Below, in pieces: positions 18,013-26,694 of a stretch of 64,000 nt of DNA (position 1 is the stretch's first letter; every line of letters begins with the position of its first letter). The stretch is from NCBI RefSeq assembly GCF_965249985.1, contig NZ_OZ252280.1; one strand, written 5' to 3'. Position numbers and translations under genes: made by a program. The notes under the pieces were generated by a model. The model made no database searches and was not told the origin of the DNA. It saw only the letters and a program-made list of their open reading frames with translations. Source of the stretch: Algiphilus sp022763315. Lineage in GTDB: Bacteria; Pseudomonadota; Gammaproteobacteria; Nevskiales; Nevskiaceae.

Positions 18013-20103
18013 CTAGAAATTGGTCCATTGCTGATCGTCATCGTGTGCGCTCCCGTTGAGTGCCTTGTGGGCGACAGACGGCGCATGGCCGTTGATGGAA
18101 TGGGCCGCGGTGGCGCGTGAAAGCGCCTCGACGGGGGTTGTGATGGCCGACGCGACAGCGTGCTCCGCTGCCCCGCGTGCGGCGGAGTGCACGCTTTGCT
18201 GGCCGGCGCCGGGACCACGCTGCGATGCGGGAGGCCGCGTGCTCAGCGAACGACGCTGGGCTTCACGTGTGACCTCCTCGCTGAAACGAAAGCGCTGGAC
18301 CAGCGCCTCCATGGCCTTGGCCTGATCCTCGAGTGAGCGTGCGGCGGCGGAAGCTTCCTCCACGAGGGAGGCGTTCTGCTGGGTGACCTCGTCCATCTGC
18401 GTCACGGTCTGACTCACCTGCTCGATGCCGGAGCTCTGCTCCGCCGAGGCCGAGCTGATCTCCGCCATGATGTCCGTCACCCGCTTCACCGAGGCCACGA
18501 TCTCTTCCATCGTCGTGCCCGCACGGTTCACCAGTTCGGTACCGCCGCTGATCTTCTCCACCGAGTCGGAAATCAGCTGCTTGATCTCCTTCGCCGCAGA
18601 GGCCGAGCGCTGCGCCAGATTGCGCACCTCGCCCGCCACCACCGCAAAGCCCCGACCCTGCTCCCCAGCACGCGCGGCTTCCACCGCCGCGTTCAGCGCC
18701 AGGATGTTGGTCTGGAAGGCGATGCCGTCAATGACGCCGATGATGTCGGCAATCTTCTTGGAGCTGGCGTTGATCTCACTCATGGTGGTCACCACCTGCT
18801 GCACCACCTCGCCACCGCGGGTCGCCACATTGGAGGCGCTGATGGTCTGCTCGTTGGCCTGCTTGGCGTTGTCCGCGTTCTGCTTCACCGTGGCGGTGAG
18901 CTCTTCCATCGACGACGCCGTCTCTTCCAGACTCGCCGCCTGCTCTTCGGTCCGTGAGGACAGATCACTGTTGCCGGCCGCTATCTCGCGCGCCGCCACG
19001 TTGATCGACTCCGAGGCCTGACGAATCGACACCACCATGTCGGTGAGCTTGTCCATCGTGGTGTTGGCGTCTTCCTTCAGCTTGGCGAAAGTGCCTGAGT
19101 ACTCCGCCGTGATCCGCTTCGTCAGATCGCCTTCGGCCATGCTGCCCAGAATGCCCAGCACTTCGTTGAAGGCCTTCTCGTTGGTATCCAGCAGCTGGTT
19201 CATGCCTTCGGCAAGACGCAGGAAGAAGTCTTCCTTGTCCACCACCGATACCCGCGCCGAGAAATCCCCATTCACCGCGCCCTGCACGATGTCGCTGACT
19301 TCCTGCTCCACCGCCACTTCCGCCGTACGGTCCAGCCACTCCACCACCGTGCCCGCGCGGCTGCCGTCGTCTTCGAAGATGGGGCTGGCGGTGAGGCGGA
19401 AGGTGCGTCCACCCAGCGTCATCTGGGTACGATGACTGCCTTCCAGCCGCGACAGTAGGGCGATCTGATGCTCGGGATGCTTGTGAAAGCGATCGATGCT
19501 GGCATTCTCGAGCTGAGAGACCGTGAATCCCGGCATGTCCTTGCGGATATCCGCTTCAGCGCGCGCGAGCATCGCGCGCACGGCGGCGTTCATGTACACG
19601 ATGCGCCGCTCGTTGTCGGCGATCATGACATTGGTTGGCACGTTCTCCAGGGCACCGCGAATGCGCAGATTCTGACGATTGTCTTTGGCGACCTGGGTGC
19701 GGTCCATCGCGTACTTGATGACTTTGATGGGCCGACCACCCGCGTCGAGGATGGCGTTGTAGATGGCTTCCAGCCAGATTTCCTCGCCATTCTTGGCAAA
19801 ACGGCGGTAGAGGCCCGACTCGCCCTGACCGCGACCGAGTCGGTCCCAGAAATCGCGATACGCCGGTCCGCGCGCTTCTTCCGGGTCCATGAAGATCTGG
19901 TGATGGCGGCCGCGAATCTCGGCCAGGGTGTAACCCACTGTGGCGAGGAAGTGGTCGTTCGCGTCGAGGATGTTGCCTTTGAGGTCGAACTCGATGACGG
20001 CCATGCCTTCATTGATCGCTCGGACACGATTCTCGAGCTCATTGACGTATTCGGCGTGACGCCGGCCGAAGCGGGAGAAGAAGCCTCTGGATTGACGCAT
20101 CAT
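18013..20103 (-). CDS. Cytoplasmic receptor with two PAS domains and xWxxF tail
   Basis: The 696-aa protein lacks membrane segments. A first PAS/PAC lies at about residues 25-145 (FDLKGNILDANDHFLATVGY ... VIKYAMDRTQ). A second PAS of the NVMIADNERRIVYMN type lies at about 155-280. A HAMP-like linker follows, then the signalling domain with NILALNAAVEAARAGEQGRG. The Ala/Ser-rich tail ends DQQWTNF, again matching xWxxF. It is a paralogue of the downstream receptor with one PAS fewer. The ATG at 20103 is 5 bases after a GGAAGG site; a second ATG follows directly. The gene is in the operon between cheW and the three-PAS receptor. Confidence 0.9.
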   Translation of the reverse strand: MMRQSRGFFSRFGRRHAEYVNELENRVRAINEGMAVIEFDLKGNILDANDHFLATVGYTLAEIRGRHHQIFMDPEEARGPAYRDFWDRLGRGQGESGLYRRFAKNGEEIWLEAIYNAILDAGGRPIKVIKYAMDRTQVAKDNRQNLRIRGALENVPTNVMIADNERRIVYMNAAVRAMLARAEADIRKDMPGFTVSQLENASIDRFHKHPEHQIALLSRLEGSHRTQMTLGGRTFRLTASPIFEDDGSRAGTVVEWLDRTAEVAVEQEVSDIVQGAVNGDFSARVSVVDKEDFFLRLAEGMNQLLDTNEKAFNEVLGILGSMAEGDLTKRITAEYSGTFAKLKEDANTTMDKLTDMVVSIRQASESINVAAREIAAGNSDLSSRTEEQAASLEETASSMEELTATVKQNADNAKQANEQTISASNVATRGGEVVQQVVTTMSEINASSKKIADIIGVIDGIAFQTNILALNAAVEAARAGEQGRGFAVVAGEVRNLAQRSASAAKEIKQLISDSVEKISGGTELVNRAGTTMEEIVASVKRVTDIMAEISSASAEQSSGIEQVSQTVTQMDEVTQQNASLVEEASAAARSLEDQAKAMEALVQRFRFSEEVTREAQRRSLSTRPPASQRGPGAGQQSVHSAARGAAEHAVASAITTPVEALSRATAAHSINGHAPSVAHKALNGSAHDDDQQWTNF
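18353..19359 (-). repeat. Near-identical receptor signalling block, copy 2
   Basis: This is the partner of 15789-16795 (offset 2564 bases) and encodes the linker and signalling domain of the two-PAS receptor. The near-perfect identity, including third codon positions, points to recent gene conversion or duplication rather than protein-level selection alone. Confidence 0.9.
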
Positions 20104-20124
20104 TGAAGCCTTCCTTCCACGAAG

Positions 20125-20634
20125 CTATTGCGCCAGACGCTGCACAAGCTGCATCTCGCGGCTGCTCATCAGCCCTTCGATGTCGAGCAGGATGAGCATG
20201 CGTTCCTCCACCGAGCCCAGGCCCGTGATGAAGGCGATATCGACGGTCTGCCCGAATTCGGGGGGATCGAAGATCTGGTCCGGTTGCAGGGCGATCACAT
20301 CCGACACGCGATCCACGACCGCACCCACGACGCGATCCGAGAGGTTGAGCACGATCATGACGGTGAATTCGTCGTACTCCGCCTTGGCCAGCTTGAATTT
20401 CAGCCGCAGATCGATCACCGGCACGATCGTGCCGCGCAGATTGATCACGCCTTTGATGAAGGCGGGTGCGTCGGGGATCCGGGTCACGATGTCGTAGCCG
20501 CGGATCTCCTTCACCTTCAGGATGTCGACGCCATACTCCTCGTCGCCCAGCGCGAAGGTCAGAAACTCGCGCGAAGCCCCGCTCTTGTCGTGGCTTTCCT
20601 CAATGGCGCGTTCAGCAATGGCTTGTGCGTGCAT
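20125..20634 (-). CDS. cheW: CheW coupling protein
   Basis: The 169-aa protein has a single CheW/SH3-like domain from about residue 22. Readable segments are EFLTFALGDEEYGVDILKVKEI, the family core PAFIKGVINLRGTIVPVIDLR at about 55-75, then VVGAVVDRVSDVI and ITGLGSVEERMLILLDIE. It links receptors to the histidine kinase CheA in cytoplasmic or membrane arrays. It is the only single-domain, normal-length CheW in the window. It lies 22 bases downstream of cheA and 22 bases upstream of the two-PAS receptor. Confidence 0.96.
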   Translation of the reverse strand: MHAQAIAERAIEESHDKSGASREFLTFALGDEEYGVDILKVKEIRGYDIVTRIPDAPAFIKGVINLRGTIVPVIDLRLKFKLAKAEYDEFTVMIVLNLSDRVVGAVVDRVSDVIALQPDQIFDPPEFGQTVDIAFITGLGSVEERMLILLDIEGLMSSREMQLVQRLAQ

Positions 20635-20656
20635 GCATGCTCCGTGGTATCAGAGG

Positions 20657-22651
20657 CTAGGCGGCCTGCGGTTGGCGCAGGCCACGGACGATGTCGCCGA
20701 CATCGAGGATCAGCGCCACTCGGCCATCGCCGAGAATGGTCGCGCCCGCAATGCCTTCGATACGTCGAAAATTGGTGCTCAGGCTTTTCACGACCGCCTG
20801 TTGCTGACCGATCAGCTGATCGACGACCAGGGCGATACGACGCCCCTCGGCCTCGACCAGAATCGCGATGGATTCGGTCAGTGGTGGCGCCTCGCCTGGC
20901 GTTCCGAGGCGCGCGCGCATCGAGACGATGGGCACGAAGTCCCCGCGCATGCGCAGCAAACGGGGATGGCCCGCAACGCCTTCGATATCGCAGGGACGCG
21001 GCTGCATGGACTCGATGACCTCGCCCAGCGGCAGCACCAGAACCTGATCGCCCACCGCGATCTGCATGCCATCGACAATCGCCAGTGTCAGCGGCAGGCG
21101 GATGGTCAGGCGCGTGCCGGCGCCAGGTGTGGAGCTGATGTCCATGCGTCCGGACAGCGCGGCAATATTCCGCCGCACCACGTCCATACCCACGCCCCGG
21201 CCCGAGACATCGGTGACATTCTCCGCGGTGGAGAATCCGGGCTCGAAGATCAGCTGCCAGATCTCTTCGTCCGTGGCTGGGTCTTCCTGGATGATGCCGT
21301 TGGACCGGGCCTTCTCCAGGATCCGTTCGCGGTTGAGGCCGCCGCCGTCGTCGCTGATCTCGATCAGCACCTGGCCGGATTCATGGCGCGCCGCTAATGA
21401 GAGCGTGCCCTCGGGCGGCTTGCCGGTAGCGGCACGCTTTTCGGGGCTTTCAATGCCGTGGTCGACGGCGTTGCGCACCAGGTGCGTCAGTGGGTCCGAC
21501 AGCCGCTCAATGAGACTCTTGTCGAGCTCGGTGGCTTCCCCGCTCATCTGCAGCCGCACCTGCTTGCCGAGCTTGCTGGCCAGATCGCGCACCATGCGCG
21601 GGAAGCGGCTGAACACCATGCCCACCGGCATCATGCGCACCGACATCACGGCTTCCTGCAGATGCCGGGTATTGCGTTCCAGCTCGGACAGGCCATTGAG
21701 CAGCCGTTCATTGGCCACCGGGTCGAGTCCACTCGAATCCTGTGCGATGGCGGCCTGGGTGATGACCAACTCGCCCACCAGATTGATCAGGGCGTCGACC
21801 TTGTCGACCGGCACGCGAATGGATGCCTGCTCGGACGCGCTTGCCGATGCCACCTTGGGTGGTGCCGCGCTCGAGGCAACCTGCTCGGGCCGCTCCGCAG
21901 CAGCTTGCGGTGTCGCCTCGGCCGTCGGCGCGAGAGGCTCGACTTGCAGCGTGCAGTCATCCTCCACCCATTCGAAGATCTCGCGCACCTGCGCCTCGGC
22001 AATCTCGCCGGTCAGCTCGATGTCCCAGCCCAGAAGCAGCGCTTCCGGGTTGAGTTCCTGCAAACCTGGCAGCGCGGAGACATCGCAACGCACCTGGCAT
22101 TCGCCGAGGTGGTGCAGTTCACGCAGAATGCCGATCGGGTCGTTACCCGTCTTGAGGAGATGTGGCTCCGGCACGAAGTGAATGCGCCAGCCCGCGCCAG
22201 CGGAAGCCGTTGTCGATGCGCTGGCGACGCGATCGGACGCACCGGCCGCTGCGACGGCCGGTGCCGCCTCATGCAACCCTTCCAGCGCGGAGAGCACGGG
22301 CTTGAGGGTGGCGGTATCGACCGATTCGCCCGCGCGAGCGGCGTCGATCTGCTGCCGCACGCAGTCAGCGGCGGACAGCAGGGCATTGATTTCCGGGCTG
22401 CCGAGACGGCGCTGCCCGGATCGGGCCTGGTCGAGCAGCGATTCCAGGTGATGCGTGACTTCTGCGATATCGGGAAAGCCGAAGGTCGCCGCCCCACCCT
22501 TGATGGAATGCGCGGCGCGGAAGACGGCGTGCAGCGTGTCCTCATCCGCCTGGCCGTTCTCCAACGCGAGCAATCCGGCTTCGAGCGTGGCCAGACCCTC
22601 TTCGGATTCGTCGAAGAAGGCTTCCCGAAAGCGCGAGACGTCAATACCCAC
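20657..22651 (-). CDS. cheA: CheA chemotaxis kinase of the second chemosensory operon
   Basis: The 664-aa kinase has the P1 domain with phosphorylated His48 (RAAHSIKGGAATFG). A central domain follows at about 152-240 (WRIHFVPEPHLLKTGNDPIGILREL ...), of the kind found in non-enteric CheA proteins. Dimerisation helices begin with VDALINLVGELVITQA near 287. The ATPase domain has LVRNAVDHGIE, ISDDGGGLN and SGRGVGMDVV, and a C-terminal CheW-like domain covers about 530-660. It autophosphorylates and passes phosphate to the CheY encoded just upstream and to CheB. It is clearly different from the flagellar-cluster CheA, so the cell has two kinases. Confidence 0.95.
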   Translation of the reverse strand: MGIDVSRFREAFFDESEEGLATLEAGLLALENGQADEDTLHAVFRAAHSIKGGAATFGFPDIAEVTHHLESLLDQARSGQRRLGSPEINALLSAADCVRQQIDAARAGESVDTATLKPVLSALEGLHEAAPAVAAAGASDRVASASTTASAGAGWRIHFVPEPHLLKTGNDPIGILRELHHLGECQVRCDVSALPGLQELNPEALLLGWDIELTGEIAEAQVREIFEWVEDDCTLQVEPLAPTAEATPQAAAERPEQVASSAAPPKVASASASEQASIRVPVDKVDALINLVGELVITQAAIAQDSSGLDPVANERLLNGLSELERNTRHLQEAVMSVRMMPVGMVFSRFPRMVRDLASKLGKQVRLQMSGEATELDKSLIERLSDPLTHLVRNAVDHGIESPEKRAATGKPPEGTLSLAARHESGQVLIEISDDGGGLNRERILEKARSNGIIQEDPATDEEIWQLIFEPGFSTAENVTDVSGRGVGMDVVRRNIAALSGRMDISSTPGAGTRLTIRLPLTLAIVDGMQIAVGDQVLVLPLGEVIESMQPRPCDIEGVAGHPRLLRMRGDFVPIVSMRARLGTPGEAPPLTESIAILVEAEGRRIALVVDQLIGQQQAVVKSLSTNFRRIEGIAGATILGDGRVALILDVGDIVRGLRQPQAA

Positions 22652-22663
22652 CGGTCGTGCCTA

Positions 22664-23026
22664 TCAGCCCAACACGCGGCGAATGGTCGCCACGAGGTTG
22701 TCGGGCTCGAAGGGCTTCACAATCCAGCCCGTGGCGCCCGCTTCCTTACCCTCGCTCTTGCGCTCCATCGAGGACTCCGTGGTCAGCATCAGCAAGGGCG
22801 TGTACTGGTAATTGGACAGCGTGCGCAGCTTGCGGATCAGTGAGATGCCATCCATCTTCGGCATGTTCACGTCTGCAAGCACGAGATCGAAGCTGTTGTT
22901 CTCAGCGATCGAGAGGGCCTCGCTGCCATCTTCGGCTTCGGAAACTTCAAAGCCGGCATCGCGCAGCGTGAAGGCGACCATCTGCCGCATCGAGGCGGAA
23001 TCGTCGACAGTAAGGATGTGTGGCAT
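22664..23026 (-). CDS. cheY: CheY-like single-domain response regulator
   Basis: The 120-aa protein is a bare receiver: ILTVDDSASMRQ (acidic pair 8-9), LVLADVNMPKMDG (phosphorylated Asp52), MLTTESS (Thr switch) and GWIVKPFEPDNL (Lys near 104). It belongs to the CheY/TcpY type, with residues at the alpha4-beta5 face differing from the flagellar CheY in this window. It should take phosphate from the CheA encoded 12 bases downstream. Whether it binds FliM or only acts as a phosphate sink is not decided by sequence. Confidence 0.93.
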   Translation of the reverse strand: MPHILTVDDSASMRQMVAFTLRDAGFEVSEAEDGSEALSIAENNSFDLVLADVNMPKMDGISLIRKLRTLSNYQYTPLLMLTTESSMERKSEGKEAGATGWIVKPFEPDNLVATIRRVLG

Positions 23027-23029
23027 GAA

Positions 23030-23347
23030 TCAGCTCTGTGGCAACGGTGAGTGGGAGGAAAGCGCGAGATGATCAGCCAGGCCCAGCCAGTGGACGGCAT
23101 CGCGCAAGGGATCGGAGATCCGCGTCCATTGCGTGGACCGCTCGACGAGCATGCGGTCACGGAAGAAGACCACCAACAACTGCAGACCCGCCGTGCTGAC
23201 CCGGTCGACGGCACCGCCGTCAAGCGTCAATGGGCCCTGCTCTTCCACATGCGCGACCAAAGTCTGGCGGAGGCTGTCGATGCCCCCCATGTGCAAATCG
23301 GCCGGAAGCGTGATGGAGGCCGATGTGACGTCCGACTCGACTGACAT
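23030..23347 (-). CDS. STAS-domain protein heading the chemosensory operon
   Basis: The 105-aa protein is a single STAS domain of the anti-sigma-factor-antagonist/MlaB type: ITLPADLHMGGIDSLRQTL, then LTLDGGAVDRVSTAGLQLLVVFF. The Ser in VSTAGLQ (about residue 51) sits where antagonists such as SpoIIAA are phosphorylated. No kinase of the RsbW/SpoIIAB type is encoded nearby. It is the first gene of the operon, with only 3 bases to cheY, so it is very probably part of the chemosensory output or assembly. Its target is unknown. The 239 bases upstream hold no gene and presumably the promoter; I saw no convincing sigma-54 or sigma-28 site. Confidence 0.85.
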   Translation of the reverse strand: MSVESDVTSASITLPADLHMGGIDSLRQTLVAHVEEQGPLTLDGGAVDRVSTAGLQLLVVFFRDRMLVERSTQWTRISDPLRDAVHWLGLADHLALSSHSPLPQS

Positions 23348-23586
23348 GCATCAACTCCTTGTTGGATGGCGTTGCAAATCACGCAGCAATTAACGGCCAA
23401 TCCGGCACGGAATGAGCGTTCAAGCCGACCGGCGGCGGCGCCATCCGCATGAGTGGTTATTCGGGTCCGAGCGCCTGTGATAGCCATGCCAAGCGGCACG
23501 CCGCAGGGCGTTCCGGATGCGCTTGGGTCGGTGTCAGTGTCGGAAGCGCGACAGCCGCCGTCGGCAAAGCGACGGCGCGGCGGTTG

Positions 23587-24348
23587 TCAGTTGTGTAGTG
23601 CGAACAGGGTGGCAGGGTCGAGCAACTGCACCAGGCTGTCCGGGCGGCGCAACAGCGCCACCACGTGCTGGGTCATGGCGCCTACCGATGGTGGCGGCTC
23701 GACCTTGGCCCCGTCGAAACGCAGGATTTCCTGTACCGCGTCCACCAGCAAGCCGAGCAGATCGTCGTCGTGCTCAATGACAATGACGCGGGCCAGCCCG
23801 TCGCGTGCTTCGGGCTGCCATCCGAGCAGCCGGGCAATATCGAAGACCGGGACGACGATGCCGCGCAAATTTGCCATGCCCACCAGCGTCGACGGTGCGT
23901 GCGGCATCGGTTCCATGTGCGGCGGGCGCACGATTTCGCGCACCAGGCTCACGTCCAGCGCATAGGTCTGCGCCCCCAAATTGAACACCACCCATTCCCG
24001 GGGCGGTGCAGCGTGCGGGTCGGGCTCCTCCGGCATTGGCGCGGGCACCTGCACGGGCACGGCCATCAGCGGCGCACCGGCCTGCGTGTCGCCGTTGCGG
24101 AGAGCGGACGGTTGCAACCGCGAGGGCCGCGGCGTAGCGGGAACGCTGGCTGCTGTGCCCGCCGCGCCTGACGCCGACGCGGTGCCTGCCGTCGAGGAGG
24201 CTGTGGCTGCGTGCCCGTCGCCCGGGAACGGCCGGCTTGCTTCCGCCACCGGCTCAGGCGCCAGACTGTGCGCTCGCTCCACACTGGGTGTGGTATCGGG
24301 CGCAAGCATGCTGTCGAAGAAGCCTTGAAGATCGTTTGTTTCCGCCAT
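23587..24348 (-). CDS. parP: CheW-like protein with disordered N-terminus, ParP type
   Basis: The 253-aa protein has a Pro/Ala/Ser-rich, apparently disordered N-terminal half (residues 1-115) and a C-terminal CheW-like domain (WVVFNLGAQTYALDVSLVREIV, PSTLVGMANLRGIVVPVFDIARLLG). Its gene follows the ParA-like gene with stop and start 1 base apart. This pairing and architecture match ParP, whose AIF domain ties chemotaxis arrays to the polar ParC ATPase in Vibrio and Pseudomonas. I infer that role here. It could also act as a normal CheW for the flagellar CheA, since no separate cheW follows. ATG at 24348 is used; the longer frame runs into parC. Confidence 0.7.
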   Translation of the reverse strand: MAETNDLQGFFDSMLAPDTTPSVERAHSLAPEPVAEASRPFPGDGHAATASSTAGTASASGAAGTAASVPATPRPSRLQPSALRNGDTQAGAPLMAVPVQVPAPMPEEPDPHAAPPREWVVFNLGAQTYALDVSLVREIVRPPHMEPMPHAPSTLVGMANLRGIVVPVFDIARLLGWQPEARDGLARVIVIEHDDDLLGLLVDAVQEILRFDGAKVEPPPSVGAMTQHVVALLRRPDSLVQLLDPATLFALHN

Positions 24349-24349
24349 G

Positions 24350-25111
24350 TCACGCTGCCTGTTCTGATGCCGCCCCATGCCCTAGTAGATGCTCGTACAG
24401 CGCTTCGTAGGTCGAGGATGCGTGTCGATAGGGTGCGCAGTGCGTGACGGGCTTGCCGTCGCGCGCCGCTTCGCGAATGCGTGTGTCCATGGGCACGACG
24501 CCCCCGTCAAAAACCTTGTCGCCCCAGCGTTCCCGGATCTCTGCCAGCGTTTCGTGTGCAATCCGCACTCGCCGGTCCATCAGGGTGGGCAGCAGGATGG
24601 GCTCGGGTACCGAGGCGCCGGCGTTGCGCATCATTTCCACCGTACGCAACAGACCTTCAAGACCATTGAGCGCGAGGGGATCCGTCTGCACCGGCACGAC
24701 GATGGCGTCGGCAGCCGCCAGCGCGTTGATGAGCAAGCCACCCAGCATGGGTGGTGTATCGATGATGATGCGCGCATAACGCTCACGCAGCGGCTGCAGT
24801 GCCTGGCCGAGGCGACGTCCCATGCCAGCCGTACCGCCCTGCTGGCGTTCCAGCGTGGCCAGTCGGGCATTGGCGCCGAGCATCATGATGCCTTCCACGG
24901 CGGTGGGACAGGGGTCGCCCCGGCCGATGGTGAGTAGCTTCTCGGCTCCGGAGCCGTCGCGTGCGCGCAAGTAGCTGGTTGCGGAGGCGTGCGGATCCAG
25001 ATCGATCAACAGACAGGCCTCGCGCCGCTCCGAGGCAATACCGGCGAGCGCGACGGCGGTAGTGGTCTTGCCCACCCCGCCCTTCTGATTGGCGACAGCC
25101 CATACGCTCAT
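24350..25111 (-). CDS. parC: ParA-family ATPase, ParC type (polar chemotaxis array positioning)
   Basis: The 253-aa protein is a Soj/ParA-like ATPase with a deviant Walker A KGGVGKTTT at residues 10-18, LLIDLDPHASAT near 36-47 and IIIDTPPMLGG near 112-122. No partner parB gene or centromere-like sites are visible, and the chromosomal partition system would be elsewhere. In Pseudomonas and Vibrio the homologue between motD (or cheB) and parP is ParC, which places chemotaxis proteins at the cell pole; I infer the same. Its start overlaps the motD stop by 4 bases. Confidence 0.82.
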   Translation of the reverse strand: MSVWAVANQKGGVGKTTTAVALAGIASERREACLLIDLDPHASATSYLRARDGSGAEKLLTIGRGDPCPTAVEGIMMLGANARLATLERQQGGTAGMGRRLGQALQPLRERYARIIIDTPPMLGGLLINALAAADAIVVPVQTDPLALNGLEGLLRTVEMMRNAGASVPEPILLPTLMDRRVRIAHETLAEIRERWGDKVFDGGVVPMDTRIREAARDGKPVTHCAPYRHASSTYEALYEHLLGHGAASEQAA

Positions 25112-25941
25112 GCTCTGGCTCCTGGCTGCGGCGGCGCGACGTTTTCATCGGCAAGCACCACGATGGTGACGCGTCGGTTGCGATTGCGCCCTTCGAGGGT
25201 CGCATTGCTTTCCAGCGGCCGGAATTCGCCGAAACCCGCTACGGTCATGCGTTCCGGTTGCACACCGCCACCGCGCAGCATGTGCACCACGCTGGCGGCG
25301 CGCGCTGCGGACAATTCCCAATTGGAGGGAAACCGCACCGTGCGGATCGGTAGATTGTCGGTGTGTCCTTCGATGCGCAGGGGATACAGAAACTGCGCCA
25401 GAACCGTGCTGATCTCGGCGATGACCTCGCGTGCCGGCGGTGTCAGCTCGGCCGAACCACTGGTGAACAGAATGTCGGCCTGGATCTCCACTTCCAGCCA
25501 GTCGCGGCCGTTGTGCACGCGCACGGCGCCTTCCTCCACCAGATGAGCCAGCTTGCGTTCGAGATCCGCACCCAGTTCCACCAACTCCGGATGGGCGGCA
25601 TTCTGCGTCGACCGCTGTGGCGGCAGCCGTGCCATCGGCATGTCGGCCTGCAGGCCGGCGGGATGCGGAATCGGCCGGGTGATCGACATCAGATCGAGCG
25701 AGCTTTCGCGCATCGCGCGGCGCGGTGCGAGATCCCCCATTTCGATGGGCTGGATCATGCGCGGTGGGCCGCCGAATGCGACCACCATGGCGTCGGAGAG
25801 CACCCGCATCTTGCCCTCGTTGATCGAACTCACCGCATACATCACGACGAAGAAGGCCAGCAGCAGAGTGACGAGGTCGCCATAGGGAATGGCCCAGGCT
25901 TCGTGGTTGATGTGGTCCTCGTGTTTGGCTTTGCGCCCCAT
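25108..25941 (-). CDS. motD: Flagellar motor stator protein MotD (MotB family)
   Basis: The 277-aa protein has a short cytoplasmic N-terminus, one membrane helix with the proton-carrying Asp22 (IPYGDLVTLLLAFFVVMYAV), the plug-like SSINEGKM segment, and a C-terminal OmpA/MotB peptidoglycan-binding domain (EGHTDNLPIRT ... NWELSAARAASVVHML ... GFGEFRPLESN, about 190-260). With MotC it forms a stator unit driving the flagellum. The pair sits downstream of cheA, as in Pseudomonas and Xanthomonas. Its ATG lies 12 bases after the motC stop and its 3' end overlaps parC. Confidence 0.92.
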   Translation of the reverse strand: MGRKAKHEDHINHEAWAIPYGDLVTLLLAFFVVMYAVSSINEGKMRVLSDAMVVAFGGPPRMIQPIEMGDLAPRRAMRESSLDLMSITRPIPHPAGLQADMPMARLPPQRSTQNAAHPELVELGADLERKLAHLVEEGAVRVHNGRDWLEVEIQADILFTSGSAELTPPAREVIAEISTVLAQFLYPLRIEGHTDNLPIRTVRFPSNWELSAARAASVVHMLRGGGVQPERMTVAGFGEFRPLESNATLEGRNRNRRVTIVVLADENVAPPQPGARA

Positions 25942-25953
25942 GACGGTCCGCTC

Positions 25954-26694
25954 CTAGTGCAGAAAGCCGCGCAGACGCGCTTCGATGTTGCGCGGGTTGT
26001 CGCCTCGGGCGATGCCGACGAGGCCTTCCACCACCATCTCGCGGGTGCGCGTCTGGTCGGCGATGACGGCCTTAAGCTTGGCGGCCACCGGCAGAAAGAA
26101 GAGGTTGGCGGCGCCGATACCATAGATGGTGGCGACGAAGGCGGCGGCGATGCCCTTTCCGAGCTTGCTCGGGTCGGCGAGGTTCTGCATGACCGCCATC
26201 AGGCCAAGCACGGCGCCAATAATGCCGAGCGTGGGGGCATAGATGCCCATGCCCTCGAAGACCTTGGCGCCGGCGTTGTCACCGTGCTCGCGGGCATCGA
26301 TCTCAACTTCCAGCGTACTGCGCAGCACGTCTGGTTCGGAGCCGTCGACCAGCAGTTGCAAGCCCTTCTTGATAAATGGGTCGCTCTGCTCTTCCACCGC
26401 CGGCTCGAGCGCGAGCAAGCCCTGCTTGCGCGCCAGATTGCTCCATTCCACCACTTCGTTGATCAGCGCCTCGGCTTCCTGCACCGGTGGACGGAAAATC
26501 CACTTGAAGATCTTCATCGCGTGCTTGAGCGTGGCCGGCGGCGTATGAATGCAGATCGAGGCCACTGTACCGACCAGAACGATAACGAAGGCAGCACCCG
26601 ACAGCAGCGCCATGACGCCGGAGCCCTTCAGAACACTGCCGCCCACGACCGCGATCGCGGCCAGGATCAAGCCGAGGGGCGTCATCTTGTCCAT
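25954..26694 (-). CDS. motC: Flagellar motor stator protein MotC (MotA family)
   Basis: The 246-aa protein belongs to the MotA/PomA family: two N-terminal membrane helices (about 7-52), a cytoplasmic loop with charged residues (SNLARKQGLLALEPAVEE, about 88-105), then two C-terminal helices with the typical GIYAPTLGIIGAVLGLMAVM (about 150-170) and GIAAAFVATIYGIGAANLFFLP (about 182-205). It forms the proton channel with MotD. It starts on the last base of the cheA stop (TGATG). Another stator pair (MotA/MotB) may exist elsewhere, as is usual in species with MotCD. Confidence 0.92.
   Translation of the reverse strand: MDKMTPLGLILAAIAVVGGSVLKGSGVMALLSGAAFVIVLVGTVASICIHTPPATLKHAMKIFKWIFRPPVQEAEALINEVVEWSNLARKQGLLALEPAVEEQSDPFIKKGLQLLVDGSEPDVLRSTLEVEIDAREHGDNAGAKVFEGMGIYAPTLGIIGAVLGLMAVMQNLADPSKLGKGIAAAFVATIYGIGAANLFFLPVAAKLKAVIADQTRTREMVVEGLVGIARGDNPRNIEARLRGFLH

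Noticed and set aside
23385..23400. Sigma-54-like sequence (TTGGCCGTTAATTGCT on the minus strand) before the STAS operon
   Set aside because: The GG and GC are 9 rather than 10 bases apart; sigma-54 tolerates this poorly.
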